Of a DNA stretch of 64,000 nucleotides, positions 21,813-34,410 are shown piece after piece. The stretch comes from Dermacentor variabilis (Eukaryota > Arthropoda > Arachnida > Ixodida > Ixodidae). Both the position numbers and the translations under genes were made by a program. How positions within the stretch are numbered: position 1 is the first letter of the stretch; every line of letters starts with the position of its first letter. The stretch lies in the NCBI RefSeq assembly GCF_050947875.1, contig NC_134569.1, forward strand, positions 34,551,277 through 34,615,276. The letters run 5' to 3'. The notes beneath the pieces were generated by a model. It searched no databases. It saw only the letters and a list, made by a program, of their open reading frames with translations, and had not been told where the DNA came from.

Positions 21813-23234
21813 CGCCAACACAGTCAACAAATTTTGTATACTGTACATTCCTATGGCGGCGGAATGCGAAAAACCTTGTGTATCAAGGCTTTAGCCCACG
21901 TTAAAGAACACCATGTAGTCAAGAGAGATAATTTAATTGAAAGAAGGGAGAGATTTCGGACTGAGCTAAGGCGCTCTAGCAAAGTTAACCTAAAGCCCTC
22001 CGTCATGGCATCTCATTGCCTCCGTGTTGCTTTAAACCGTTAAACCCAAACCAGTTATTCAGGTAAAAGGAAAATAGACATGCATGCAGTGTTTTCTAAA
22101 AAAATAAGGACGCGTTAGCTATCTTTCACTACTGGTTACTGTCATTCTTTGGCTTCAGAAATGTGCTGCCACCTATGCGAAGCTGCAGCAACAATTCTTC
22201 ATGGCGCCAACACGGCGCAGCTTAAAAGTGGTGGGCCAGCGCCTGTGGATAAGGGCAAGCCCGCACAGTGGCGTAGTCAAATGACAGCTAGGAGTGGTGG
22301 CATGGAGGGTTGAAATACGAGGGGGCCATGACAACGGGCAGCTACATTCTCGGCAAGGCAGCCTCGCCGGCCATCCTTTCCTTCGGTGTCCATCTGGGCC
22401 CCAACCCTAGGGAAGTAGGCTCTACATGTTTGCCGGATTTAATAAGGCATCATTTGGTACGCAGTAGCTCTTCGCATGAGCCGGTCTGGAGTACACGTGC
22501 GATCTAAAAAGAGTACGGGGAGTACTCCAGACGGGCCGTGCTCTCAACGGTGCCCTCGTCGCCATCTGTCTTTGCCACTCGCTCTCTGATGTGCTCTCGC
22601 CCATATCCGCCGCGTGCTCAGCGGTTAGAAATCAACCCTCGCGTGTAACGCGGTGAGGGACTATTTTTATGAGTACGCTTCATAATTGTCACGTGACACT
22701 GCCTCAGCCTTTTTTTCATTCCTCCATAACGTGTTAGCTAGGCGTTCTCTCACGTATACGTGTGCAGAATCACAATGTTTAGAAATAACTCGATGCATAG
22801 ACCTCAAATTTGCTGTTAGAGCTACTCACGTGGCCCTTTTCGTTAGTATGAGAATACGTTGGCACTAATTCGTTTGGCATGATTACGTATAGCGTGCATA
22901 CAACGGACGCATCCGAATAGATGCAGCACTTGTCCTTTGCTGTTGTATTTCGTCGACTGTTCGTATGCACTGTATAGCATGCAGAACTCTGTTAATATCG
23001 GCTATTACTACATGCTGGCATTGTTTCGTGGAGCTTACCTTGATACATATTCAATCGCTTTTAAACGCCTATATTCATATTCACAAGGCTGCGGGGAACA
23101 GGATTTTTATTAGGATCATATGAAAAGAAATAAAAGACATCTAATGAAACACGATTTCACTTCGAAAGACAGCTGGGCATCGATTAAGACGTATAACCGA
23201 ATTACTTCCTACCTTTTGATCAGTAATTCAATTA
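21813..23234. other. No recognised gene
   Basis: No domain recognised. AGTGGCGTAGTC at 22268-22279 resembles the terminus of the composite repeat family but is not followed by its body. The 22320-22660 stretch is more GC-rich than its surroundings, without a recognisable product. Confidence 0.4.
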
Positions 23235-24009
23235 CAGTCAACTTCGCTTAATGCGACCCTGACGAGACCGAAGAAATTTATCGAATTATTCAGTGGGTCA
23301 CCTTAAACAAGACGCAGAAGAAATGTCAAAACACACTCCTGCCCTGATTAAATTGACAGAACTTGCCCGATTCCTGCACGCCCCCGAATCAGACGCTTAC
23401 CCGCTTGCAATGTGTCCAGGTTAAAAAAAAACTGACGTAGAGATACCATTAAAACACTTTAACAAAGTATAAATGTAACACGTGCCTGATTTATTAGCAA
23501 AAAAAAGTGGGCGAGTATCTAGTACGTGCTGCACAGTGGCGTCCGATTTCCTAAGGTCATCTTTGCCAGAAGCCTTATGCGGCAAAGCTTACAACCACCA
23601 CTTCGATTGTCGTTAAAGTTTCTCGGGTGCAAAAATATTGCGCGTTAGAGTCTGGGTAAATACCGCGATCAGACATTGCGAGCTACCGTTATTGCTTGAA
23701 TATTTCTAGGGCACTTCGAAAATAGGCATTTTCAACGGCAGATAACGTGTGTTCAACGCATTTACTGTCACCTAAGCTCTGTCCAGACAGACACTGCCAG
23801 TAAAGGGGTCGCTATCGGGGTCACCATAGCTGTAGGCGCAAGCGCGTTTACTGGTCAAGTTCAAATGATCCAGGGAAGCCCAATTTTAGGATCGAAATAA
23901 CGAAAGTTTGGGCCCATAAATATGCACGGGCGCCTGCGCGGACCTTCGGTGGGGATCAACTTCACCGAAAAATCAAATTAAGCGGAGTCGAATTAGCGGG
24001 TGCCTTCTG
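23235..24009. mobile_element. pogo/Tigger-like non-autonomous element
   Basis: The left end is TA then CAGTCAACTTCGCTTAATG, and the right end is the reverse complement of CAGAAGGCACCCGCTAATTC followed by TA. Imperfect inverted ends starting CAG, AT-rich 'CGCTTAAT.CGA' and 'CCGCTTAATTTGA' words and flanking TA are the style of pogo/Tigger members of Tc1/mariner. The roughly 775-bp interior has no transposase frame, so a MITE-like derivative is likely. Termini match only partly. Confidence 0.5.
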
Positions 24010-24894
24010 TAATTGTAGCTAAATATACAGGCGAGTTAAAAATGAAAACTCGCGGTTCACGCATATGAACAGTGAAAAAACAAAGAAAACAAGAAACAAG
24101 ATACAAACAAAGAAACATCGACAAAACCATGATAGTCTATCTGATGATGCAGTAAAGCTTGTGGATGTTTTCTGGCAGCCCGATAATGAAATGTGCGGGC
24201 CTTCTTGGCTTGTCGCGTAGCTCATTGCCCAGAAGTCCATGCACTAGTAGCTGCAACAGTCACTGAATTTTCCCTTCACCAGCTCAAAACACGCCACCAA
24301 AATTGGCTTTTGCCTTGAAAGACCCATAGGCACCGCCATAGACAGGACATTGCTGTTTGATCTGTTCCTTCTTTAGGTTTATCAAATACATGAAGCGAGG
24401 AAGTTCACGCCGATGTTTGCCTCATTTTTCTCATGTGAGCACCAGAGAACATGCGGAATCAAATGAGTTCATCTTAATTAAAGCAATGATCGATTAATCG
24501 AAATGATTTTTCAAGTGAAAATCTCATTATTTATAGTGTCTCATATCCCCTTGTTGCTTCTACTAAACGTCCTCTCTTTGAACATTTCTACTTCGCTCAC
24601 ATTATGCAACTTACCTGCTTGTTCCTCCCCACTCGGGTTGGGGGGAGTGAGCTATATATAGTGACGAAGAAAAACGTTGCCCTCATGAACGGAAGTCCCC
24701 TTGTTGAAATGTTGACTCCAGGTCGGGGCATTCCTCATTCAAGAGATGTACATTGATCGCTTTCATTGCTACATATATATTAAACACTTTTTCTCTTTCA
24801 GTACTCCTTCTGGGCACAACTCTGCCTAATGAAGAGTTAGATTCTTCAATTGCCCTTATGGCATTGTTTAGTTCTTCCTCGTCACCACAACGTG
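24010..24894. other. No recognised feature
   Basis: AT-rich. No recognised domain. The right edge borders the LINE fragment and could include its decayed upstream part. Confidence 0.4.
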
Positions 24895-26120
24895 ACAATG
24901 TGGCAACAGTTTGCAGATGTCAGTGTCAAGATGACAATGTTTGCAGCCGATTGTGTTGTCTGCTCGAATATTCAGTGAGCTGAAGATTAAATAATATTGG
25001 AGGATTACCTGAAAGCCATTGACAATTGGTGCAACAAAATGCAGATTAGCCTTAATACTTCAAAGTCAGCATACATGTGATTAACAAGAAAGGGGAATCC
25101 GTTAGAACACGCATACACCATAAACAATGTCGCAATTATGAGAGTTGACAAATACAAATATATTGGTGTGATCATATGCAGAAAACTGAACTGGAATGTT
25201 CACATTCAATACAGAGCGTCACCATCATTATGCAAATTATGGTTACTGAGGCACCGTTTGAAACACGCTAGAAGTAAAGCAAAGCTTTTCACTTACACAT
25301 CATTAGTAAGACCGCTACTTGAATATGCTGATGTCATTTGGGACCCGCATTCTAAGACAAATAATGCCCTTGTACAGAGAAAAGCACTTCGTTTCATCTC
25401 TAATGCCTACGACAGAAATATATCTGTTGCTGAATTCCGAATTCGATCAGGCCTTCCAGTACCCTACTCACGCTGTAAATTGCATCGATTAAAATGATGT
25501 ATAACATTGTGAACAATCAGACAAAACTGGAATATGATCAATACATGCAGTTAAACAAATCAAGCCGCACGAGACATCAGCATGAAAAGAGTATTCTAAT
25601 ACTACAATCACGAACTTCGGCGTACCGCTTTTCGTCTTTTCCACGAACTATCGCGGAATGGAATTCACTGCCGCAAGAAGTAACTAATTTAGGTAGCGTT
25701 GAGTCATTTGTAGCTGCCCTTTCTTACCATGTGTGATCTATCAGATTTGCCTCACTGATTTTCTTCGTGTCATATGAGCGAGGCATACTATGTGGTCTTA
25801 CTACTGCCATAACCATTTTTTTCAGTACACTTGTAGTCCGCTAATTTACGTCCCCTTTTTGGTAATGTACAGTTTTCATAGAACATTTGCTTTTCGTTGC
25901 GCGCACTTGTTTACGGATTGTTATTTGAAAGTGATCTTGACTTCGCGCCCGAAAACCTTCTTGCTCTTTTCTTTATATTTTTTGCTCTTTGTATTCCTTT
26001 TTCTCTTTTGTTCTGCAATGTACGTACCTGTGCCTAATGTAACACTATTACTTCATTGTTAATCACTCCTGCCCTGTCTGAAGAAAAGCAGCTGGCAGTA
26101 TTGCACAAATCAAAATAAAT
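24895..26120 (+). pseudogene. CR1/Jockey-type LINE 3' half
   Basis: From about 24915, broken frames give KMTMFAADCVVCSN (decayed FADD region) and YLKAIDNWCNKMQISLNTSKS. The frame 25138-25497 gives DKYKYIGVIICRKLNWNVHI and a thumb with LVRPLLEYADVIWDPHSK. The frame 25494-25736 ends with FPRTIAEWNSLP and the terminal helix (VESFVAALSYHV). The order and motifs match the 19264-21020 element. The catalytic region is AADC, so one residue of the motif is altered. The 3' UTR runs to about 26120 (CAAATCAAAATAAATTTATTC). Truncated at the 5' side. Confidence 0.85.
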
Positions 26121-28559
26121 TTATTCCAGTGACCATCCTCCTACTTACCCTCTTCCTTGCAGTATATTGCAAACTAAGTTGTGGCTTTGAGACATTCTAA
26201 CCCACAATTTCTTAAGTGCCGTCTGTATAACATCATTTTCGTCATTTACTTTCACCTTCTCATTTTTTGTGCCTTACACGTATTTCTTTTTCTAAAAAAA
26301 TCGGCAGATCACATGGTATGTGGATATCCGTGACATATGCCCATTTTGGGGGATTGGACAGCAATGTTTACATATCTAGTGCTACAATGCCAATTGCACG
26401 TACCCAGTGGCCCAAAGCAGGAGAAGAAAGAGAACAGGGTTAAAGGAAAGGCAGGGATGCTAACTAAAAAGTCAGCTTTTCTGTTCTGCATGGGGATAAA
26501 AGGGAAGTGCCCGAAGTTGTCTATCAGCGGCACATACCGAATAGGACATACTTAGATGCCCAAGTAGTTGTAGACATGGCAAGACAGCAGCCAGAACACA
26601 TCAAGTGGGAGGAAGCGGCAAAGAAAGAAAGCTTCGCTAAAGAAAATTTATATTAAGCTATTTGTTGTTCATATTACTGTATTTGTCAAACGCTTTCCAG
26701 CTCGTAGTTTCGGAATGTGTGAGGTTGTTGGTTACCACTGATCTTCATTTATCATTTCTCTGTTATAGACGGAATTATCGGAGGTTAGTGTGGATTGCAC
26801 AGTACCTGCTCACTGTTTCTTGAAAAAAAAAACTCATTGCCATGTTTCTATCTTTTACCAAGAAATTATTCACCCCTGACATTTTTTCTTGTTAGTGTAT
26901 TATCAAAAGTGTCCTGGCAATGTTTCATTATACTAGGCGCAGCATTTGACTTTCATCTGCACTAGGTGATTAGTAAGAGTTAAAGATGCTACATATAATT
27001 GTGCTTCATGTTAGCCTCATAGTTATAAAATACCTGATGGTTATTAAGAAATCAACCATACTATGATCATGAGCTACGATACGCTCATTGAAACAGAAAG
27101 GGCCCTTCGTTAAATTTAGGCTCTGTGAACAAACAAACGTCGTGCGTAAATCTTATGGTAATGACTGTATCTGCAGAATATAGCACCGATGTGCTCAGAA
27201 GAACAGCTGAAGATTCATACGGAAGCCTGCTTGCCGTTATTCCCAGAGTAGCCAGCTTGTTCAAAAACAACGATGATGTCGCAGGTCTCGCCTACCATGT
27301 CATAAGACTCGCCCCCAACAAGAGAGATAAGGATGCATCCCTTGAGCTTAGGCCCTTTCTTTTTTAAAATTTGCTTAAAATATTTTGCGAGAAGCGTCAC
27401 ATCAATTCCAGTGTGTTGCTCAGTTTCAAGGCAAGGTGTTTCAGAGCACCTTGATGTGGTGAAATGATTGTTGCACATGATTTACAGAATGTTCAGGGTA
27501 ACCTACAGGGCACTAAGTGGTTCGAGCAATTCTGATGCCCTTATCTGACATGATGAGGCTAATAGCGCACGAAAGGACGAGGACACAGAAAGACGTGGTG
27601 CACATGTTTGTGTCCTGGCCCTTTCGTGCGCTACAAGCCTCATTATGTGATATCAACACGCCCAAAACCCTGCCTTATCTGTCAGCCTACCAAATCGAAT
27701 GGCATGTTGTTATTATATTGCGTTAAATGCCCAAAACAAATCAGTGACAGGTTGTCACGTGCCTCCAGAGGGACGCAACGCCTGCCTCCCTCAAAGGTAA
27801 GGGGATAGGAATTGGACAGGAAATGAACACAAATCGATAATAGAGGATCAGAGAAGAGATGCCAACAAGCCCAACATCGGTGCTGGAAATGCACTGAACG
27901 AGCTAGAATTTGACAAAACCTACAACAGCAAGCAATAGCACAATGCTTTAAAAGAAACAGCGAAGCAAAAGTGTAACAACAAGCAGGATACATTGAACTT
28001 CTGAATATATATGCACACACAATCGAAATTCAAGAATTTCGCCACAAAAAGAAGAACGTTCTCAGAGACATAAGTCAGACTTATGCTGGTATCTTAATAG
28101 ACTACCTCTAATGATGCATTCTTGATCAGGCCTACCGGCAATAAACAGGGCATCGAACGGACGGAAATGTTACGGTACTATAGGAGAATCGCATGCCACT
28201 ACTCAAAGTACAAACAAAAGCTTGCGTAAAATACAAAGGACAATGGCACATCACGTGATTCTTGTAGCATTGTGATTACATACGTTAATGAGTTGGGTAC
28301 TATTCTAAATATGTAACTGATATTGTTTTCGCAATAGTGTGCGTTGGCAGCAGCTTTCCATCGATATGCAGTTATTAAACAACGAAACTTTGGCAGCCGC
28401 AGTTCACACCTTGGCAACATCAGAGAGGATAAATCATGAAAGCAACAAGCTGGACACAGTGATTTTTGCAACTCCGTGCAAATGCTCTAAATTCCTACAA
28501 TACAGTCCAACTATCAGTTTAATCAGAATGAGAAACAAGTTATTTCCCCACTGAGCTTG
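26121..28559. other. No recognised gene; one palindromic element
   Basis: No domain identified, including in the minus frame 27215-27478 and the plus frame 27125-27367, which overlap. The only clear structure is the palindrome at 27563-27632. Confidence 0.4.
27563..27632. repeat. 70-bp palindromic mini-element
   Basis: TAGCGCACGAAAGG...GGACACA is followed by a 19-base centre and then TGTGTCC...CCTTTCGTGCGCTA. The arms are about 25 bases with a few mismatches, and the ends are TA. This is consistent with a very short non-autonomous element. Confidence 0.7.
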
Positions 28560-29200
28560 CAAGCTCTACCTTTATTGCACGTCTCCTTCATAAGGTAGCC
28601 CCTACTGCCTTGTCGTTAGTCTTTCAAGAGAAAGGCTTCACTGCCTTTCATCTGCCCCAGGAGTGAGGAATGTCTAGAAAGTATGGAACTGATCATAAAT
28701 GGGCAGCACCTTATTTGACTTAATAACTTAATCATTGTCTTTGAATTTTTCTATGTACAGCCTAGCTTCACCCATCACACTCAGCCTCATATGTGCACTT
28801 CTCAGTTCATTTTGCAAGCGCTAGGTGGTGAGGTCTGCTGCTTTAAACATCACTTGCAGCTCTAGCACATCACTTTCTAGCTAAGAAATTTTCTCATCTC
28901 GCTCATCAAGTTCCAGGCCAGCGTCTGCTGTTGTGGGATATGCTGCTTCGTGCGCGAAAATATAAGGTTCTTTAACACCTTGTCCATTCTCGTCCATCTT
29001 GCATGATTTCCTAGTCCAAAAACTTGGAATATTGTTTATAAAGATCCAAGTGTGCATCTGCTATTTTTGGGCCGGCCACATTATGCAGCATCGTCTATCG
29101 TCTATGTTGCATAGTTCTTCTTTGGGCAGCTTGTTCCTGCCATCTAAAGTTGAAGACATACGGTCCCGTCTTTTTTTTACTGGGACATGAAGCACATTTC
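28560..29200 (-). pseudogene. Possible DDE transposase remnant (coiled-coil plus HTH region)
   Basis: On the minus strand one frame gives LESDVLELQVMFKAADL, LQNELRSAHMRLSVMGEA and YIEKFKDND, then after breaks YDQFHTF, FLTPGAD and WGNNLFLILI. The order coiled-coil, IEKF-x-D-(D/N)-D, FxxF-(x)-LxPG and a helix with (E/N)-(D/N)-xLFLxLI resembles the N-terminal half of IS4EU/Harbinger-like transposases that often follow a THAP domain. Several stops interrupt it and no catalytic residues are visible. Recognition is by pattern only. Confidence 0.35.
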
Positions 29201-32200
29201 AGGGGTGGTTAGAATTTGTTCAAGGAAAATGATAACGCACCTGATTCATACACCTTAGCTTTATTTGTCAAGTTGAAATAAGGCCCCTTTTATCTTCTGA
29301 TTGCAGCCAGCCACTTTTTATGCATCTCGAATCGCTTGGAAACCTCTGGAAGTACTGCTGGAAGAAACATACACACCAAACTATTTCTGTCAGTAGCACT
29401 AGTGATTGCAAAGAGGGAGCATTTCTAAGTCGATGCAGTTCAAGTTTTAAAACGCGCCCAAAAATTAAAGTGACACGCGGGCTGGCTAAATCATAAACGT
29501 GAATTTAGTACATTATGTGACTGTTGAATTAAAATCTGTTATCTTCTATCTGATTAATTAGAAATAGAGGTGGGAAGTAAAAGCACTGTCAAAGCAGTGC
29601 CCATGTCAGAAAATTTCGTGCGAGGTTAACGAAGGTATATTCAACTTCTATAGTGTATATAAACAAAGGATCACACAACTAAGACAGCGCTTTTGGCAAT
29701 GATGGCTCGGTCATTAACGGTGCGTCAACGGGTGATGTACATTGGTACGACGACGCTACGGTTATCTGCCTGCAAGCAGCCAACAAGTCATGTCTGAGTG
29801 GCATCAGGTACGCCAGGTTTTACTATGAAATGCGCAGGAAACGTGCAGGCAGCCGGCATGGTGAGTGCGGAGCACCGCGGTATCCGTTTCGCACATTTAC
29901 CTACCTGCGGGCGGCACTGCCGACGCATCCACACTGCTTGCATAGTTGCATGCAGTAATATGTCGGCATGTCAGATTTCAATAATTGACTGTTGGTACTA
30001 GAGCATCACACACGCCTGAATAGGCCTATGTGCTGATACAAAATACGTGAACGCACTTTGACGCGCTCGCAGCGTAACCTTCGCAACGACAGCTTTAAAT
30101 TAGGCTCACTATCCCAAAGAAACAATAACGTTATGAAAATCCGCCATATTTGCAAGCACGTCAGCCCAACAAGCAACAAACAGGCGACTACATTGCATGG
30201 GATACAGTACAGATCAATTTTTTTCCGGTCTTCAATTCTTTCAGAGGTACCTTTGTACGCTATCGCCGTCTAACGTAGAACCGTCAGAACGAAAATAAAA
30301 TGAGCATCGCCTCTGTGACTTTACGGTGCCCACCGCCACATCTCTGAGGCTATTAAAACAAATAGCACGAAAATAATGGTTACTCGTGGCTGGCCTAGCA
30401 TCATTACAATTACATATGATTGTACCGCCTCTTTTTCTAACCACAGAAAAAGAAAAGCTCGCTAGAGCGACAAATAAAAATGTACAAGTGAACACGAAGG
30501 CACTGGGTAACGTTCATACTATGCGAGAGATGGCGCCACATGTCCACTTGCGAGAAGGGATAGGATTAGTATGGCTGGCGGGGTGTTTGATTCTTCCTTG
30601 CGTGCGCGCGTTTGCGACTAAACCACGTTGAACAGAGATTGCATTGTTTTAGCAACATATACCAACTTCTCATATCATTTTTTTTTTCGCTATATATGTA
30701 GCTGCGCTACCGCGCGAAGCGCGGTATATGCATGTGATGTATGTATATTTTCCTTCCAACTAATAAATTATTATTGTGCGTGCTCTATTATTTTCCTTTG
30801 TCTCTTTTTTGTTCATCATTAAATTTCGTTCCAAATAAGAAACTTTGCCGCACATGCATATGAAAGCTACCTAAGCGGGACAACGCGAACGTCCTTGGGA
30901 ATAATTAAAATGACCTGTAAGCACCCGGTTTTCGTGTATGAGGCTGATGGGCTGAACTTTTGAGCAAGTTCGGTACGCCCTTTGGATCGGCCTGGTACAG
31001 AAAAGAAGCAGCCAGGTCGGGTAACACGGGTATGGCTCGTTTCGTGCATTGTTTTCAGTACTGTGCATAGTTTTTCGGACATCAAAGCGCTTTAAACACG
31101 GACCTTGTGCGCTACCACTTGAATGACAGATCATGGAAACAGGGTGGCATTTGTCCGACAAGCTTTGCCAAAAGCGGAGCTAGGGACCCATCGACTACAC
31201 CGAGCAGCGCGCCGTCCCCAAGCGTCGTCTCCGCGGATATTGTTGCGTGGTGAATTCTCATGAGGGTCGTGGGCCTGACACGCTGGAGTTCTTCAACACA
31301 TCTTGATGTGGCGACTATGTGGCGAGTGAAGAAATCGGCTGGGTAGTACAAAAATCACAGCTCTCCTGATTGAGTAACGCTGCCATCGTATACGGCCGAC
31401 CTCGCGTGCTTTTGTCTGTGTGCTCAGGTTACATTTTTTATTTTATTTTGGTGTTCAGTTACGGGAAAAGGCATCTGTGGTCATTGGGTGTAACCTGTGA
31501 CTTATCAGGTCGAGAATGCACCCCGTACTTCGCTCAACCCTGCAAAAAGCTGGAGTGACAACGCAGTCGAGTCTTTAAAACTGCGGATGGCATTTTTGTT
31601 AGTTAACTGGCACGGTCTTGATGTGACGTTCAAGGTTACCTTGCGTGCGCCACATGTGTTTCTCTACGAAGTACACAAAACAGAAAGCAAGACGTGTTTC
31701 TTGGAAGCGTTGTTGGCGCCATTGTTCGCAGCCTGTGAGTCATTGCTTCACTAGGCGAATGGCATCAGGCTGAAGTGTAAGTTTGCCTGACGGCCGCTTG
31801 CTTTGCGCCTGCACGCCTTGCGTTGCGCCTGCACGCCTTGCGTCAGTAGTCCGCATGTACAAAGTGGCGCGGTGTTTATTTTGCAGAAATAACAGAAGCG
31901 TGCCGTACCGTGCCTGGAATGATAATTTTTATAGTTTGCCGACAATTGTTGACCTGTCTATTACAGTAACGTTTCTTTTACTCAAGAGAGATCAAACGAA
32001 GCCTGCTTTCTGATGGCACCTTTCCCTTTTCCTGCCATCCTCCCAAGGCCACGAGCGCTGAGTGGCAAGGCTGTTATTCACCCGTTTCGTCACGGCGTTG
32101 ACTTCGCTCATTTTCTGTCTCCTCTTTCTACCATGCTATCTCTCCTCTGTAAGCACTGCAGCTACTGCAATTCTTCTGGAGGGGCCAGCGTGTAATTAGA

Positions 32201-32884
32201 GCCGTCCTGAGGGCATTGTGGCGACGCCCACCGAGTCGTATTTGGAAAAGTCTCATAGAATCATTTCCCCCGTCTCTGCCATCTACATTATACTGCTTAA
32301 GAATGACGTGTGGGGCAAGGTTAAAGTTACCGGAAGAGAAACAGCGCCAGTTTCTTACGGTAATGTCAACTTTCCGCCACACATCATTCTCAAGCTATGC
32401 GCCACCTGGCCCAACATAATACTCTGGTAAAGACCACACTGCATACACGTTTTCAACAAACCCTCGGCGTGGCGTTCAAGACAGAAACAGCAGCAGCAGC
32501 AGTGGAAAAGTCGAAGAGCCGAAAAAAAAAGAAAGAAACCCAGTGCCCGAATCCAATAATCATGATCAATTGGCACCTGCTCTGACGAACACCATTAGCG
32601 TAAGAACGTTTCTGTGAATGCCAGCAAATATCTTCAAATGGGGAGAAACAATGAGTACCCCAAGCACGCAGTCACACTTCAATGTGCTTAGTACATATTC
32701 TTTTATTACTTACTATTCTTTATTTATAATTTATTATTCTTATTTATTATCTTATTTTTGCTCTGTAGAAATCAGCTATAAGTTTTTTATCTTGTTCCCC
32801 AAATATCTGAGTACCCAAAAACGAATCGCGAGGATTTCGCCTCATACGTAATGCTTCTACATCAGAAAGATGCATATTCTACGT
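29201..32884. other. No recognised gene
   Basis: Frames such as 30386-30631, 31112-31351 (minus), 31497-31754 and 32216-32419 show no recognised domain. A GCTACCGCGCGAAGCGCGGTA hairpin lies at about 30706-30726, and a 20-bp direct repeat at 31803-31842. If any host exon is present in the window it could be here, but I cannot support one. Confidence 0.4.
31803..31842. repeat. 20-bp tandem duplication
   Basis: TTGCGCCTGCACGCCTTGCG occurs twice back to back with no mismatches. Confidence 0.95.
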
Positions 32885-33770
32885 TTCTTTTTATTGCGAC
32901 AGCAGTTATATGGACACTACAGACGCATTTCTGCCGTCTGCCGTGAGGTTCTGCACAAAGTCCGAGGGCGAAAAATAAAATTGGAGGACGCTTAAGCTTC
33001 GCCTTCAAGAGTGGAACGCGACAGCGTTCCCGTCGACCCGCCAAGGGGTGTAAGACAATGGGCTACGGCGCAGCGACTACGCGCCCCGCATCGGACGCGG
33101 TGAGCGTCGAGCAACGCAGCGTTCGGCGCGACAACGAAATGTGCGCCTGAGCAAGCGACTCACGCCTGAGCCTTAGACACAGCTCGTTTCTAAGGCAAGA
33201 TCGCGTTCACTAGAGGCGCTTTTGTACAGCTTTGAAGCATCGAACTCGTGGCTCAGTGGTAACGTCTCCGTCTCACACTCCGGAGACCCTGGTTCGATTC
33301 CCACGCAGCCCATCTTGCAAGTTGTTTTTTATTCATGAAGTGCCTGCTGGGATTTATCGCTCACGGCGAACGCCGCCGACGCCGACGACACCGGCTTTTC
33401 TGCGACACGAGCTCCTTAACGCTGTCGCGTTAAAAACCGTCGCCGCGCGCCGTATGCTGTATGTGCGAGTGAAAACTGATGACTGTGAGCCGGCGAACGT
33501 GGCTTAATCTCGCGTGCGCGAGTGAGGAACGCCAGCCGGAAGCGTGCCTTCTCCCGTCGCATGCGAGGCACGGGGTCAGGCAAGGGTGGGAGGGCGTTCT
33601 TCTCCGGCGACTGACAAGGTGCCTTGATGTCCTCCTGGCCCGCCGCTCCGTGCAGAGTGGAGACATCGGCGGCGACTACTACGGCGTTGGACACACGAAT
33701 GGCGGGCACCGTAATAGACGCCTTTGGAGGACGCCGTAGGGACGCGTTGCCGGCGTTCGCGTGCCTTGAA
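32885..33770 (+). mobile_element. MITE-like repeat split by a tRNA-headed SINE
   Basis: The outer repeat shares blocks with 54640-54920: TATATGGACACT.CAG.CGCAT, TCTGCCGTC, AAAGTC..AGGGCGA, then GTATGCTGTATGTGCGAGTGA and GGAAGCGTGCC. Here its two halves (about 32895-32985 and 33438-33770) are separated by about 450 bp containing a tRNA-like head and GC-rich sequence, whereas the copy at 54.7 kb is continuous at that point. The inserted part begins after AAAATAAAATTGGAGG and ends with GACACGAGCTCCTTAACGC near 33437. Confidence 0.6.
33240..33312 (+). repeat. tRNA-like SINE head with good A and B boxes
   Basis: The A box GTGGCTCAGTGGTAA and the B box GGTTCGATTCC, within CCTGG...CCCACG, are well preserved. 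The anticodon arm is irregular: CTCCG and CGGAG pair around an oversized loop, so it does not make a proper 7-base loop. This is typical of an SINE promoter and not of a working tRNA. Confidence 0.7.
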
Positions 33771-34098
33771 AGCGATCTACGACGTTGCTGAAGTGCGCGC
33801 CTGCGCAGGCCTCAACTTTAAAGCGATCTGTGATGTTTTCAGAGTGCGTGTAGGACCAGTCTCTTCGTATGCGCTGTGCTTTCGAAGTTTCATTCACATT
33901 GAAGCGAGAGATGCACGCAGGTTAATTGGCTTGCTGCTGGCGCGATTCCTCACTCCAGCATTTCTGCAGCTAGTTTCTGCGCCCATCGAGTGAGATGTGT
34001 TCATGTTTAACTGTGCGCGCGTGATGCCGTAGTTATTAATTTAGCTAAAACACGTTGGCGAGATAGTTGGTATGAATCCATGATAGAATGTGTACGCG

Positions 34099-34183
34099 CT
34101 ACTGAAGAAGGGTGTAGAAAGAAGCTGACACAAAATGACAGCGCTGTCTCTGTGTGTCTGTTTCTTTCTACACCATTCTTAAA
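34099..34183. repeat. Short hairpin, possible mini-element
   Basis: GAAGAAGGGTGTAGAAAGAA is followed about 40 bases later by TTCTTTCTACACCATTCTT, giving roughly 20-base arms with one or two mismatches. The centre contains a second small palindrome (TGACAGCGCTGTC). Confidence 0.65.
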
Positions 34184-34410
34184 TAGCGATTACAGATTCT
34201 ATCATTGTTTAGTTAGTAAGCGAATGTTTACAAATATATACGGCCGGTAAGACTACTATACTTGCTTCATACAGCGATCTACTAATTTTTGCTGTCGCAA
34301 TCAGTGCTTCGCCTTTAGGGCGGATCTACGACGTTTTATTTCCACTATTAGCCTTTCGTTCCAGGTTTATGATGCGCACGACGTTGCGTCCCCTTCTATT
34401 CGATCGAGAA

